Assembly: GCA_934045075.1 (NCBI GenBank)
Contig: OW203730.1
Coordinates: 8,336,192-8,400,191, forward strand
Direction of reading: 5' to 3'
From: Yponomeuta sedellus
Lineage: Eukaryota; Arthropoda; Insecta; Lepidoptera; Yponomeutidae
Length of the DNA: 64,000 nucleotides
Below, piece after piece: positions 32,216-41,482 of the stretch. Every line of letters starts with the position of its first letter. Within the stretch, counting starts at the first letter, position 1. The position numbers and the translations under genes are program-made. The notes under the pieces are model-generated. The model searched no databases. It worked only from the letters and a program-made list of their open reading frames with translations, and was not told the DNA's origin.

Positions 32216-32887
32216 ATGTCATTCACGCTATCAATAACCGGTTGTAAACCAGCTTTGTCAACATTTTATTCGCCGGCTCTGCAGCTTGATGGTGAATATG
32301 AATGTGGGCTGATCTTTTTTTCGACGTTTAATTCGATTCCTAACATAGAATGCTACAACAACAAATTTCATTATGGCGACAACGAAATGATTGAAATACC
32401 CGAAGGATCATACGAGCTATTAGATATAAATGACTTTTTAAAAACAAATTTAGTAGACTGTACGTTTAATTTGATATGTAACAATAACACTTTGAGCACA
32501 AAAATAATTTGTTCAAAAGATATTCATTTTGAGAAATCCGGTTCAATCGGAAGGATATTGGGTTTTGGAAATCAGACTCTTAAAGCTAATATATTACATG
32601 AGTCTCTCTTCCCTGTAAACATTCTACCAACAACCATCGTTCGAATAGAATGTGATATCGTGAGCGGATCGTACATAAATGGGAAGCCTAGCCATATAAT
32701 TTACGAATTTGCACCTAATGTACCGCCAGGGTACAGGATTATAGAAATCCCAAAAAATTTGATATATTTCCCAGTAAATCAAAATACAGTTAGCGAGATT
32801 AATATAAGGATTTTGGATGCAAATAACAACCTTATAAATCTACGACAAGAAGAACTACAGTTATATTTACACCTAAGACGAAAATGA
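32216..32887 (+). CDS. Minor capsid protein (penton-like, single jelly roll)
   Basis: The start MSFTLSITGCKPALSTFYSP and the segment IEIPEGSYELLDINDFLK (about 60-77) match the pattern I know for Polinton minor capsid proteins. These are predicted single jelly rolls that form the fivefold vertices. The predicted character is beta-rich, with alternating hydrophobics and many Asn/Gly turns. At 223 aa it has typical length. It ends in an ATGA overlap with the next small gene (32884-32887), inside the capsid module. I see no break. The assignment rests on remembered family pattern plus position directly before the major capsid gene. Confidence 0.8.
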   Translation: MSFTLSITGCKPALSTFYSPALQLDGEYECGLIFFSTFNSIPNIECYNNKFHYGDNEMIEIPEGSYELLDINDFLKTNLVDCTFNLICNNNTLSTKIICSKDIHFEKSGSIGRILGFGNQTLKANILHESLFPVNILPTTIVRIECDIVSGSYINGKPSHIIYEFAPNVPPGYRIIEIPKNLIYFPVNQNTVSEINIRILDANNNLINLRQEELQLYLHLRRK

Positions 32888-33030
32888 TAGATTTCATAAA
32901 TAAAACATTGGTACCCGAAACCAAAGATCTCAGTACAACACATCCACCGCAACAGAAACCACCTGCTAAAAAGAAAAAACTGACTAAGGAAAATAAACAA
33001 TTTCTCAGATACTTAAAAGTCATAAAATGA
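32884..33030 (+). CDS. Small basic, Pro/Lys-rich protein between the capsid genes (48 aa)
   Basis: A 48-residue frame starts at the ATG of an ATGA overlap with the minor capsid gene and ends in an ATGA overlap with the major capsid gene (33027-33030). It fits the gap exactly. It begins MIDFINKTLVPETKD, has a central HPPQQKPPAKKKKLT and ends NKQFLRYLKVIK. Its composition is about one quarter Lys/Arg with a PPxKKKKL patch. That suggests DNA binding, a nuclear signal or a capsid cement peptide, but nothing proves function. Perfect fit on both sides argues that it is translated. Confidence 0.7.
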   Translation: MIDFINKTLVPETKDLSTTHPPQQKPPAKKKKLTKENKQFLRYLKVIK

Positions 33031-34241
33031 ATATCTTAAATATCTTGGATTCTTTCGCCTACGACAACAGCATTGAAAGCTACCAAATCCATTCGTATAA
33101 GCCCTACATTAATAGTTTTAACAAAAACGATGAAATACGCATTCCCATCAATCAACAAGACTTATACGTCTTACCGTCACAGAGTACACTATACATCGAA
33201 GGTTCTATCACAGTGCACCGTCCAAATGGCGATAAAAAAGAGAGAGTGAGTAATATTGAGTTGGTGAATAATGCAGCGCTTTTTCTTTTCCAAGACATTC
33301 GATATGAACTAAATGGCGTAGAAATTGATAGGATAAAAAATGCTGGGATCACAACTACTATTAAATCATTGCTCTCGATGAATGAAAATGAATCAAAAAT
33401 GTCACGGCTATGGGGGTGGGACATTGATGGAATAAAAAATACTACTGGTAATTTTTCCGCCTGTATCCCATTGAATAAAGTTTTAGGTTTCGCTGAAGAT
33501 TATAATAAAATAATAATGAACTGTAAACATGAGCTGGTTCTTTTGCGTAGTAATACAAACCTTAATTCTATTAAATTAACCACTAATGAAGTGTTAGATG
33601 ACATAACCATTAACAAAATTGTATGGAGAGTACCGCATATAAAAGTATCTGATCGTGAAAGAGTTAACTTGCTGAGATGTTTGGAGAAAGATAGACCTAT
33701 CAGTTTAGCATTTAGGAATTGGGATCTCTATGAATACCCTCTTTTACCACAGACTACAAAACATACTTGGTCTATAAAAACCACATCTCAATTAGAGAAA
33801 CCACGTTATGTGATTATTGGTTTACAAACTAATCGGAAAAGTTTAGGTATGAAAGACATGTCTCACTTTGATCATTGTTATGTACGTGATGTCAAGGTTT
33901 TTTTAAATTCAACTTACTTTCCATATGAAAGTCTCAATATTAAGTTTACTGAAGAAAGGTATATGATATTATATGAGCAGTACGCTAGATTCCAACAGTC
34001 TTACTATGGACGTCGGTGTGAGCCGTTGTTAAATCTGAAGGATTTCAAAGATAAAGCACCATTATTTGTAATAGATTGCTGCAGGCAAAATGAGACCCTG
34101 AAGACAGGTCCCATTGATGTTAGAGTAGAAATAGAGAGTGATTTAGAAATACCAGATCAAACTTCTGCTTACTGCCTCATACTAAACGATTGTGTAATCG
34201 AATATAAACCACTTTCTAACATCGTTAAAAAAATAACATGA
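33027..34241 (+). CDS. MCP: Major capsid protein (hexon-like), candidate
   Basis: This 404-residue protein is the largest structural candidate in the plus-strand cluster. Segments such as LFLFQDIRYELNGVEIDR (about 89-106), FAEDYNKIIMNCKHELVLLR, EKDRPISLAFRNWDLYEYPL and QLEKPRYVIIGLQTNRKS are, from memory, conserved in insect Polinton proteins. Its beta-rich pattern fits the jelly-roll major capsid. Family major capsid proteins are double jelly rolls, some of them longer than this one, so a structure prediction would settle it. Start and stop both lie in ATGA overlaps (33027-33030 and 34238-34241). The frame is intact. Confidence 0.75.
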   Translation: MNILNILDSFAYDNSIESYQIHSYKPYINSFNKNDEIRIPINQQDLYVLPSQSTLYIEGSITVHRPNGDKKERVSNIELVNNAALFLFQDIRYELNGVEIDRIKNAGITTTIKSLLSMNENESKMSRLWGWDIDGIKNTTGNFSACIPLNKVLGFAEDYNKIIMNCKHELVLLRSNTNLNSIKLTTNEVLDDITINKIVWRVPHIKVSDRERVNLLRCLEKDRPISLAFRNWDLYEYPLLPQTTKHTWSIKTTSQLEKPRYVIIGLQTNRKSLGMKDMSHFDHCYVRDVKVFLNSTYFPYESLNIKFTEERYMILYEQYARFQQSYYGRRCEPLLNLKDFKDKAPLFVIDCCRQNETLKTGPIDVRVEIESDLEIPDQTSAYCLILNDCVIEYKPLSNIVKKIT

Positions 34242-34726
34242 ATTCTGAACATATTTTTGTAGATTTACAAGGATTTAGAGATTATAAAAATAATTTTATT
34301 ATTAAAGAGTTTGCTCTCGCTACTAAAGAATTTACTATGGTCTACTTGGTAAAACCTCCTTATCCATTTTCTACTTTATCAGATAGCGAAAAAAAGCAAG
34401 TTGTTTGGTTGGAAAAGAATAGAGGAATTTATTGGCGTGAAGGTTTTATTGACTACCGCGAATTTCATAGGTTAATTTATAGTTTATTGAGGAATAAGAA
34501 AATTTTTGTAAAAGGTTTAGAAAAAATCATGTGGGTAAATAAACTTTGTGGTGATTGTTGTGTTATTAATATCGAGGAAAATCAATGTCCTAATATAAAA
34601 TACCTGCATGATAAATATAGTGTATGCAATTTTACGTGTTTTTCTCACCACAAACAATGTGCGTTGAAAAATGTACTATGTGTCAAGAAATGGTTTTATG
34701 AAAATAATGTTATAGAATTTATTTAG
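34238..34726 (+). CDS. Conserved Cys-rich protein of unknown function (162 aa)
   Basis: The protein begins MNSEHIFVDLQGFRDYKN and includes MVYLVKPPYPF, WLEKNRGIYW and IFVKGLEKIMWVNKLCGD. It ends with a Cys/His-rich region (CVINIEENQCPNI, CNFTCFSHHKQCALKNVLCV). The hydrophobic strand plus 'VDLQGF' start, the central 'VKG.EK..W' and the end 'CALKNV' recall an RNase H-like exonuclease fold, but the acidic residues of active DEDD enzymes are not all there. Function is unknown. The ATGA overlap with the capsid gene suggests a virion or late role. It is the last plus-strand gene. Confidence 0.7.
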   Translation: MNSEHIFVDLQGFRDYKNNFIIKEFALATKEFTMVYLVKPPYPFSTLSDSEKKQVVWLEKNRGIYWREGFIDYREFHRLIYSLLRNKKIFVKGLEKIMWVNKLCGDCCVINIEENQCPNIKYLHDKYSVCNFTCFSHHKQCALKNVLCVKKWFYENNVIEFI

Positions 34727-34767
34727 AATAAGCAAGTATTTATGTAACTTTTTTATTGAAAGTAAGA

Positions 34768-34773
34768 AATAAA
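34768..34773 (+). terminator. Polyadenylation signal of the plus-strand cluster
   Basis: AATAAA lies about 40 bases after the last plus-strand stop. Confidence 0.6.
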
Positions 34774-34802
34774 TGTAAATGTATTTAAAAAAGAAAACAT
34801 GT

Positions 34803-34808
34803 TTTATT
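34803..34808 (-). terminator. Polyadenylation signal of the minus-strand small gene
   Basis: TTTATT on the plus strand (AATAAA on minus) lies 27 bases past the minus-strand stop at 34835. Converging transcripts therefore end within about 40 bp of each other. Confidence 0.55.
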
Positions 34809-34834
34809 TAATTAATTTTTAATTTAAAACGAAA

Positions 34835-35305
34835 TTAATAACTATTGCACATATTTTTAGAAATGTTCTTAACTACGTTTTCCACCATGTCCATTATTTC
34901 GTCTACAGGATCTATCACAACATATTGGGCACTTAACACCGCACTTTCACTGTTTGTGTCCTTACACTCATTTAAGTCGAATACTTCTATTTTTATCAAC
35001 CGATTTCCTCTTCTTGCCGCCTTGCTAACCACATATGATGTAGACGTGGAGTCCTTTGCAACCCGTTTCCTTGAAGTCTTACTTTTCCGCTTCCCCACGT
35101 CTGATGGAGCCGGGTTTCGTATTTCTTCGACATCACTATCGAACCCACTCAAAATATTTTGCGCGTAGTAGTAAGGGTCAGTCGGATCAGTCTCGCCTAA
35201 AATCTGAAAAAAACAAAAAAAAAAATTATTAAAAATATTCAAACCTATTTCAAACTGTGTAATATAAATTGGATGGAAAAAAATAATGCTTACCGAAATC
35301 GACAT
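34835..35305 (-). CDS. Small spliced Polinton gene, unknown function
   Basis: An ATG at 35305 opens a 12-base exon ending at a good donor (GTAAGC at 35293-35288). The acceptor is a long T-tract with CAG (35206-35204), giving a 90-base intron. The intron is a multiple of three and open in frame, so splicing is inferred from the sites and from its hydrophobic, AT-rich coding content. Exon 2 encodes acidic residues (GFDSDVEEIRN), a strongly basic KRKSKTSRKRVAKD likely to be a nuclear signal, and a C-terminal amphipathic helix (VDEIMDMVENVVKNI). I recognise no family. It lies at the tail-to-tail junction with the capsid cluster. Confidence 0.6.
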   Translation of the reverse strand: MSISVSIIFFHPIYITQFEIGLNIFNNFFFCFFQILGETDPTDPYYYAQNILSGFDSDVEEIRNPAPSDVGKRKSKTSRKRVAKDSTSTSYVVSKAARRGNRLIKIEVFDLNECKDTNSESAVLSAQYVVIDPVDEIMDMVENVVKNISKNMCNSY

Positions 35306-36252
35306 GTTTTCACGTCTGCTGATCTTCTAGTTGGCTCGAACGATGCAGTAACAATAAATTACTGAACCACCAAATATAAAATGGATTTGTAGATGAGTGT
35401 AACTTACCTATTCATACGTTTCGATCGCTCTAGAAAATTAATCCTGTCTCTTTTAATACATATAAGAGTGAGCGAGCTCGAATTCGTAGTCAGCATTATC
35501 AATATCGAATGTGTTTGAATCAAGTATGTCATTGCTGACTAAGTAAATAGTAGTCATTGAACCCTTGCGCGCTATGCAACATCGATGCGCCTCCCTTGCT
35601 GTTTGCAACATCGCTAACACCTTGACTTGACCTACTTTTGACTGTCTCGTCGGTCTAGTGATGATAGCGTTTGATTACTATTGCAGAGGTCGTGGGCTCG
35701 ATTCCCACAGGGAGCTGTCATACTTTCAGTAGACACGAAATCAAAACTTCATTGAATATAGTTTAGCTCTCCTCATCCCACCGCGCTCAAGACTATGTCT
35801 ATAGCAAAAATTTCTGAGATATGTAGGAACTAACAATACTTACATATTCTTTTGTTTTTGTAACATTAGGTAACAATGTTAGGTCATGGAAATAAAAGAA
35901 GCTGGTAGTATAACCCAATTTATTCACCCAAAACTATACTTATTAGCTTATAGTACATAACACTTTTATAACTAAGTACCTATCTATTTTAATTCATTAC
36001 ATTATTAGTTCACTTAAATAAATACGCTATTCTTAACATACCTAAAGAGCTTTAGCTTTAACTTGAAGAGCATAAGAACGAAAACATAATATTAAGCTTA
36101 TTCCACACTAGCTCTATCGCGGCGGTTACCGCAGCCGCAATCCATACACATAGCATCTAAGACTGAAACAGATCTATGAAATACATCATATCACGATATT
36201 TTGATTACATATTTTTAAATTTTATCCCATGGTCAATTTTACTATCTTATTT
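35306..36252. other. Non-coding Polinton interior with a SINE scrap
   Basis: No gene is seen. A tRNA-like segment at about 35645-35720 ('cgtcggtctagtgatgatag', B box 'gggctcgattcccac') resembles the repeat at 51850-51950 and is probably a SINE insertion. Confidence 0.5.
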
Positions 36253-39200
36253 TCATAATATTGAGGTATGGCCCCACGCTTTAGTTGAGATTTGATCCCG
36301 ATGAATCAAACGTTTATCATCATTTCTCGATAGAGCTATTTTGTTGACACTTTGCGTAAATATTTCATGTTTTATCGATTTAAACAAGATATTTCTCTTG
36401 CGCAGCACATTACCTTCAAACAAGGTCTGCTCATAATTACTAAAGTTAAGACCGCGAATAACGCTCATTTTTACTCCTTTGGCCTTTTTGACAGTTTTTT
36501 CTAAAGTTTTGAAACAGTACAGTTTTGATCGTAATCCTACAAATTCTGTAATAATTTCACCACCCATTTCATCCTTAAATAGCCCAGGAATCTTTTTGTT
36601 TTTTAATGGAATTTGATGTATATTATTACTATCGTAATTACTCGTATCAAAGTAAGGTAGTAAACGGTATTTCAAATCTAGGAAGAAGTCCTCTGTGGAC
36701 AAATGATAGATGAAGCTATCCGTATCAGTATAGCACATCTCAACATATTTCCCATACATAGGTTTAATAATTGAATAATGAAAGTCATACATGTGGCTTT
36801 TGGATAACTCAAGAACAGTAAACCCAATGTAGATAGGTTTATCTAAAACCACACGTTCTGGTTTCATTTGGATGGCAACCAAATTTTCGGAAAAAACTGA
36901 AGCACTGTGAAAGTTTGGACGGGCTATCAATTTTTCTGCCGATGTGCATTTTTTCGTTTTGTTTTGACTATCGCTCCATTGATTTACCAAATAGACGTTT
37001 ACTCTGTGTTCAGTATTTTCTATAGTCTTTCCAAATATGCTGTTGTTCAAGAGTTTGAAAAAGTCTTGTTCGAAAGTTGATTGGGCTTGTTGCCTCAGTT
37101 TTGTATTAAGTTCAATGTATTGTTTGAGATAAGCACTTTGACGAAAAGTAATGACTCTATGGATTTTTCTTAGTATTAATCCATGTTTCAAGCATGTTTT
37201 AAGATGCACATAATGAATAACATATCGATATTTATCGTATAGGTTAGGGATTAATTTCGAACTCTTTCCACCGGGTGGTATGCATCGCTCAGGACAAAAT
37301 GGGAAATCATTGTGATAGTCGTGTAGGTGTGTGGGATAAATAATATCCACTTCAAGAATATAACCAAAAGATGCATTATCAGGAACTGATGTGATATCAA
37401 TGGTATTCACTTCAGACTGTTCCAAAAATCTGAAATCTGACAAAGGTAATACTTGAGACATGCTGAAGCCGTATAAATTGTTAGCATCAATATACGTTAT
37501 GAAGGACTCGGGACGTGATGGGTCGTACTCAGACATGTATTTATTGTTTGCTTTCGCATGTCGCTTGGAACACATACATACACCACCCCGTATTCCATCC
37601 TGAATCATCCGAATAATCGCTAAGTCGCTAAGCAATTCTAATCTGACCTTAGTTTTCAAAAGCATCGCATCAAATGATAAGCTGGGTGCTGTGAGGTAGA
37701 ATGCCGGGTCTAATTGATAATATCGTTTACATGTTTTGCGGAAATGTTCAAAAATATCGGCTAGTAGCAAGACATCTGTTTTAACGTATAGATCAGTGTA
37801 TTCACCTAAGTTACGAATGGAGAAAGTTGACCATACTGACTTGGCATGTTCATAATCTTGATCAGAAATTTCTTCACCACTGATAGTATTATAAAAAGCA
37901 GATTTGGGTGGGAGGGAATTTTCTTCGTAGCATTTCCAATGTGACATATAGTCATATGGATAAACACCTTTGCGAGTGAGTAATTTGAGTTCAGTGTCAT
38001 TTGCAAAAAATGATTTCAACAACGAGAATTCCTCCACCTTCATTGTTTTCGTGAGTTTTTCTAAACTGGTACCTAAAAATTTAAATGAATCGATAAATCG
38101 AAGTTGGATACCTTCATCTTTCGATAATGGTATATACTTCGTGAAAGAAATATAGTTTTCTTTTGTTTTAGGTATTATTCTAATCGGACCAGGCGCCTCG
38201 CCTAGTTCTTTGATAAATAAATGGCAATCGTAGCCTGACAAATTGTGGAAAACAACTGGAACAAAATTTGGTAGTTTAAATTGTAAATTACAATGCTTGT
38301 GAGCTGCCCCCCGATAGTGACCAGTGATGTGACAGTGGTCTCGAACCTTGTCAAATATTAAAAGATTATCACAAATATGACAGCGGACAGCATTTTCAAA
38401 ATTTTGTGAATCATTATCCGTGAATATAATTTTAATATTAGCTTTTAAAATAGTGTGTATTTGCTTCATGTCTCGATACAACCATTCTACAAATTTTGAT
38501 ACACAGTCTGATCCCCGATAGCTGACGTAGCGATTATACTTGGCATCCACTGTACAAACAATATAGTAACCAAACGCTGAGGGCACATGTTGTTGTAGCA
38601 GGCTAGTGCTCGCAATGTTAGGGTCTGCTTCACACCCCAGATGACGTTGAAGCATAGTCTCAAAATCAGCATAAATGATAAAGGGTATGTTTTGTTTTCG
38701 TTCGTAATTCTTAAATTGAAGAACCGACCCTTGGTTAGGAAGAGCTGTAGCAATACCACCACATGCATGAATGACTAGTTCATTAGATGTTTTAAAAAAT
38801 AACAGACATGATGAGCAAAAATGCAGTTGCTGATGGTGTTTAGATATTTGGCTTCTAACCAGACGGGGAAGGTTTTTGATCAAACAAAAGTGAGAGCCCT
38901 CATCATTCTCGAGAAATAGCAGATGAACGATATTTTTCGCAGTGGAAGACTCTGATCTGTATAGTGGACCTACAACAGTTTTTTTGCCTTGTAAGCCATA
39001 CACAAAAATAGCGATATCTGGATTATTTTTTTCAAACACCGGGATGTCAGAAAAAGTTACTGGATATGATAAGCCTTGAGTGTTAAAAATATCGCGAAAA
39101 TCGGGATAAGACGAGACACGATCGGGGTGGCTCTTTGAAGGGAATAGAGCAGCTGTAACACACCAAAGAAAACAATAAGGATCATCATTTTTTATATTCA

Positions 39201-39759
39201 AACATGCTTTTTTGTTTTTTATAAATTTTGGTAAATCTATAAACGATGACCCACTCAATGGTTGATATTTATTTACATTGATTTCCAAATGAGAGTTACT
39301 CAAAAATGTCCAACCGCTATCTCGCTCTTGAAACTCTTCAAGCTTTTTTTTCAATGTATTTATGATTTCTGAAAAAATGGAATTGAAGTTGTGGTTCATG
39401 TGTATGGTAATGTTTTTCGTGCCAAACGATTTTAGTTCTTGCAAATCGTTTTTGTACATAAGGAAAAATGAAAAAAGCTCAACATTGACTTTTATGCAAA
39501 CGTGTTTTTTCAATGAAATATCAATCAGAGATTTTAATTTATTATGGATAGACTCGAAAAAGGTTTCAATTGAGTGCTGACCATCACCGTTAGCCTGTAT
39601 CTTATAAGTTGCAATACGATTACGGAATGCAGAGGTCAGAACCTCAACATCTTCTGACAAATGATGAGTTGCGACTTTGCTTTTGTGGTCAGTGCTGCGC
39701 ATATGACCCACCCAACTTTTTGGGTTGACAAGAGTTTTGCAAGTAATGCAATAAGGCAT
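36253..39759 (-). CDS. POLB: Protein-primed family B DNA polymerase
   Basis: Replicates the linear element from a protein primer, as in adenoviruses and phi29-type systems. The protein is complete at 1168 aa. The N-terminus carries a C2H2-like finger (YCITCK..HMRSTDH). Exo I is FIIYADFETM (about 365), Exo II NLSGYDCHLF (about 507) and Exo III YVKTDVLLLADIFEHF (about 661). Polymerase motifs are YIDANNLYGF (about 760), KLLNNSIFGKT (about 906) and YTDTDSFIYH (about 1012). Between Exo I and Exo II lies a Cys/His cluster (CHICDN.., VRDHCHITGHYRGAAHKHCN, about 458-490) resembling the endonuclease VII-type HNH zinc fold. All catalytic residues visible are intact. The gene faces the capsid cluster and starts with the ATG at 39759. 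Confidence 0.95.
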   Translation of the reverse strand: MPYCITCKTLVNPKSWVGHMRSTDHKSKVATHHLSEDVEVLTSAFRNRIATYKIQANGDGQHSIETFFESIHNKLKSLIDISLKKHVCIKVNVELFSFFLMYKNDLQELKSFGTKNITIHMNHNFNSIFSEIINTLKKKLEEFQERDSGWTFLSNSHLEINVNKYQPLSGSSFIDLPKFIKNKKACLNIKNDDPYCFLWCVTAALFPSKSHPDRVSSYPDFRDIFNTQGLSYPVTFSDIPVFEKNNPDIAIFVYGLQGKKTVVGPLYRSESSTAKNIVHLLFLENDEGSHFCLIKNLPRLVRSQISKHHQQLHFCSSCLLFFKTSNELVIHACGGIATALPNQGSVLQFKNYERKQNIPFIIYADFETMLQRHLGCEADPNIASTSLLQQHVPSAFGYYIVCTVDAKYNRYVSYRGSDCVSKFVEWLYRDMKQIHTILKANIKIIFTDNDSQNFENAVRCHICDNLLIFDKVRDHCHITGHYRGAAHKHCNLQFKLPNFVPVVFHNLSGYDCHLFIKELGEAPGPIRIIPKTKENYISFTKYIPLSKDEGIQLRFIDSFKFLGTSLEKLTKTMKVEEFSLLKSFFANDTELKLLTRKGVYPYDYMSHWKCYEENSLPPKSAFYNTISGEEISDQDYEHAKSVWSTFSIRNLGEYTDLYVKTDVLLLADIFEHFRKTCKRYYQLDPAFYLTAPSLSFDAMLLKTKVRLELLSDLAIIRMIQDGIRGGVCMCSKRHAKANNKYMSEYDPSRPESFITYIDANNLYGFSMSQVLPLSDFRFLEQSEVNTIDITSVPDNASFGYILEVDIIYPTHLHDYHNDFPFCPERCIPPGGKSSKLIPNLYDKYRYVIHYVHLKTCLKHGLILRKIHRVITFRQSAYLKQYIELNTKLRQQAQSTFEQDFFKLLNNSIFGKTIENTEHRVNVYLVNQWSDSQNKTKKCTSAEKLIARPNFHSASVFSENLVAIQMKPERVVLDKPIYIGFTVLELSKSHMYDFHYSIIKPMYGKYVEMCYTDTDSFIYHLSTEDFFLDLKYRLLPYFDTSNYDSNNIHQIPLKNKKIPGLFKDEMGGEIITEFVGLRSKLYCFKTLEKTVKKAKGVKMSVIRGLNFSNYEQTLFEGNVLRKRNILFKSIKHEIFTQSVNKIALSRNDDKRLIHRDQISTKAWGHTSIL

Positions 39760-39875
39760 TGTAAATAAAAAGTAGTAAGATTGACCAGGAAACAGATAAT
39801 TAAAATTTAGGTTTTAGACACAAAAATAAATAGGTAAGTAGCAAAATAATATGTTTATTATAAATTAAAGGAATT

Positions 39876-41264
39876 TTATTTTATATTTATCTTATCACTA
39901 AAAAAACTCGCCTCACTATTATCATACAGTGAATAAACTTGTTTAATAAATTTCTGTAATACGTCCCAGTGCGGTGTGTCCGTATCAGTCTGCAATTTTA
40001 TTACCATCAACGCTTTTTTCCACCTCTCTTGAACGTTGGTACTTGCAGCATCGGTAGTGTTGTAGACCTTCAATTCTATATAGAATTCTCCTTCCGTCGT
40101 TGCTGTCCGACGAACGTGACCATTGGCGACCCGCGTCACTAGACTCGACCCCAGTTGGTGCTGCTCGGGAGTCGCTTTAGCGACCTTCTCTGCGTCTCGC
40201 AAAATCCCGAAAAGATCTCCCACCGTCTTTTTCTTTAAGGTGCTTGCAGACCTGTAAAAGTGAACAATATATTTTAAAACATAAGTACCTTCATAAACTT
40301 ATACCTATATTCCGATTGGGTAGGCTATCTATAGGAGATACACATACATTGAACGAGTATGAAGTGGATGATAGTTTAATATGAAGGGTACATATCTACT
40401 TTTGATCTATCCCATATATGTCATTCTTAATAAGCAAATATCCCAAGTGATTCTTAATAAGCATATCTTACATGGAAAACAAAAATACTACGCGAAGCGG
40501 GTATCGAACCCACGACTAGTAAGATGCAAAGTAAACAGTCGACAGCATGTTAACCTTTACGAGTACATGCCTGCAATGTAATCAACGATTCAATGACTCA
40601 GCGGTGTGCTAGAGTCAAATGACGCGACAACGTAACAACGAATAATATAACGAGACTAATTCTATTCCAGTAAACTTTTCCCTGGATGTAAACATTTACC
40701 GTAACGATCAATGTTAAGCCGGGTCCGCTGCGCCATGTTACGCGTGTTACAAAAAATGTAACACGTTATTAAAACAAAAATGGGGAGTGGTATTAACACT
40801 TTACGTGTTACGTAACGTAACGTTATATAACAAGTACCTAACGTGTTATACCATGTCCCACTTTTATTATATTTAAGTGTTACGTTTTTTGTAACACGCG
40901 TAACATGGTGCAGCGGCCCCGGCTTTAGGCTATAGAAAATAAGGTTTAAGGGTCAAACCTATGGTTTGAATTATTAAGACGAATAAACAACTTTTAGTTA
41001 TGAAACAAACAAATAAACAGTTGTTATCTCTTTCAATGTTCCAAGATTTTCATCAACAGCTTGATTACATCGAGGGAATCGTCATTTGAAACGATGTGTA
41101 AAGTGTACAATCATTTATAATAAACTATAGATGTATTGTATTCTTACCTAACTGTCTCCTCAACGTAGCTCGATGCTTTGCGTTTGGAGCTGGTTGGAGT
41201 CTTTTGCTTCTTACTCGACTGCACAGCAATAGGTACACCAGAGAATTCAAACTCGGAGTCAGAC
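39876..41264 (-). CDS. Multi-exon Polinton gene, unknown function (first exon unresolved)
   Basis: Two exons are supported. The upstream one (41264-41148) follows an acceptor CAG and ends at a donor GTAAGA. The next (40251-39876) follows an acceptor CAG and ends in TAA. They join in phase across an 895-base intron. The first exon encodes acidic SDSEFEF and a Ser/Lys-rich stretch (KKQKTPTSSKRKASS), probably a nuclear signal. The last exon encodes VGDLFGILRDAEKVAK, GEFYIELKVYN and WKKALMVIKLQTD. I recognise no family. A tempting mini-exon ATG-TTA with donor GTAAGT (41482-41471) does not match the phase, so the start is unknown or damaged. It is likely transcribed upstream of POLB on the same strand. 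Confidence 0.5.
40480..40562 (-). mobile_element. tRNA-like SINE scrap in intron
   Basis: The minus strand has B box 'gtgggttcgatacccgcttc' and an A-box-like 'cgtaaaggttaacatgctg'. It lies inside the intron of the flanking gene. Confidence 0.45.
40717..40924. mobile_element. MITE nested in Polinton intron, TTA duplication
   Basis: The ends 'agccgggtccgctgcgccat' and 'atggtgcagcggccccggct' are inverted repeats of about 45 bp that continue through 'gttacgcgtgttacaaaaaa'. TTA flanks both ends (40714-40716 and 40925-40927), which would fit PIF/Harbinger-type insertion. Confidence 0.7.
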
Positions 41265-41482
41265 CTGAAATAATAATAACATAGTTTTATACCAGTCTTA
41301 TACATTTAACCTAAACGATTTATACACCGTATTGTAATTACTATACTAGATAAATGTAGTGACTGGAACATATTTTTTAGACATAGTTCGGGACATAGTT
41401 TTCATATAGGGACTAATACGGTTTAGTCAGTGGAACACGTAAAAAAAAAAATTAGGATGTAAATAAATATACTTACTAACAT

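Noticed and set aside
35645..35720. tRNA gene inside the Polinton
   Set aside because: Only B-box-like similarity and a related repeat at 51850. No cloverleaf, so treated as a SINE scrap.
36253..39759. Polymerase as a herpes/baculovirus-type replicative polymerase
   Set aside because: The motif spacing, the YTDTDSF box and the neighbouring integrase, protease and capsid genes are those of protein-primed Polinton polymerases.
41471..41482. ATG-TTA mini-exon with GTAAGT donor as the start of the 39876-41264 gene
   Set aside because: Its phase does not fit the next exon (it would give an immediate stop), so I left the first exon open.
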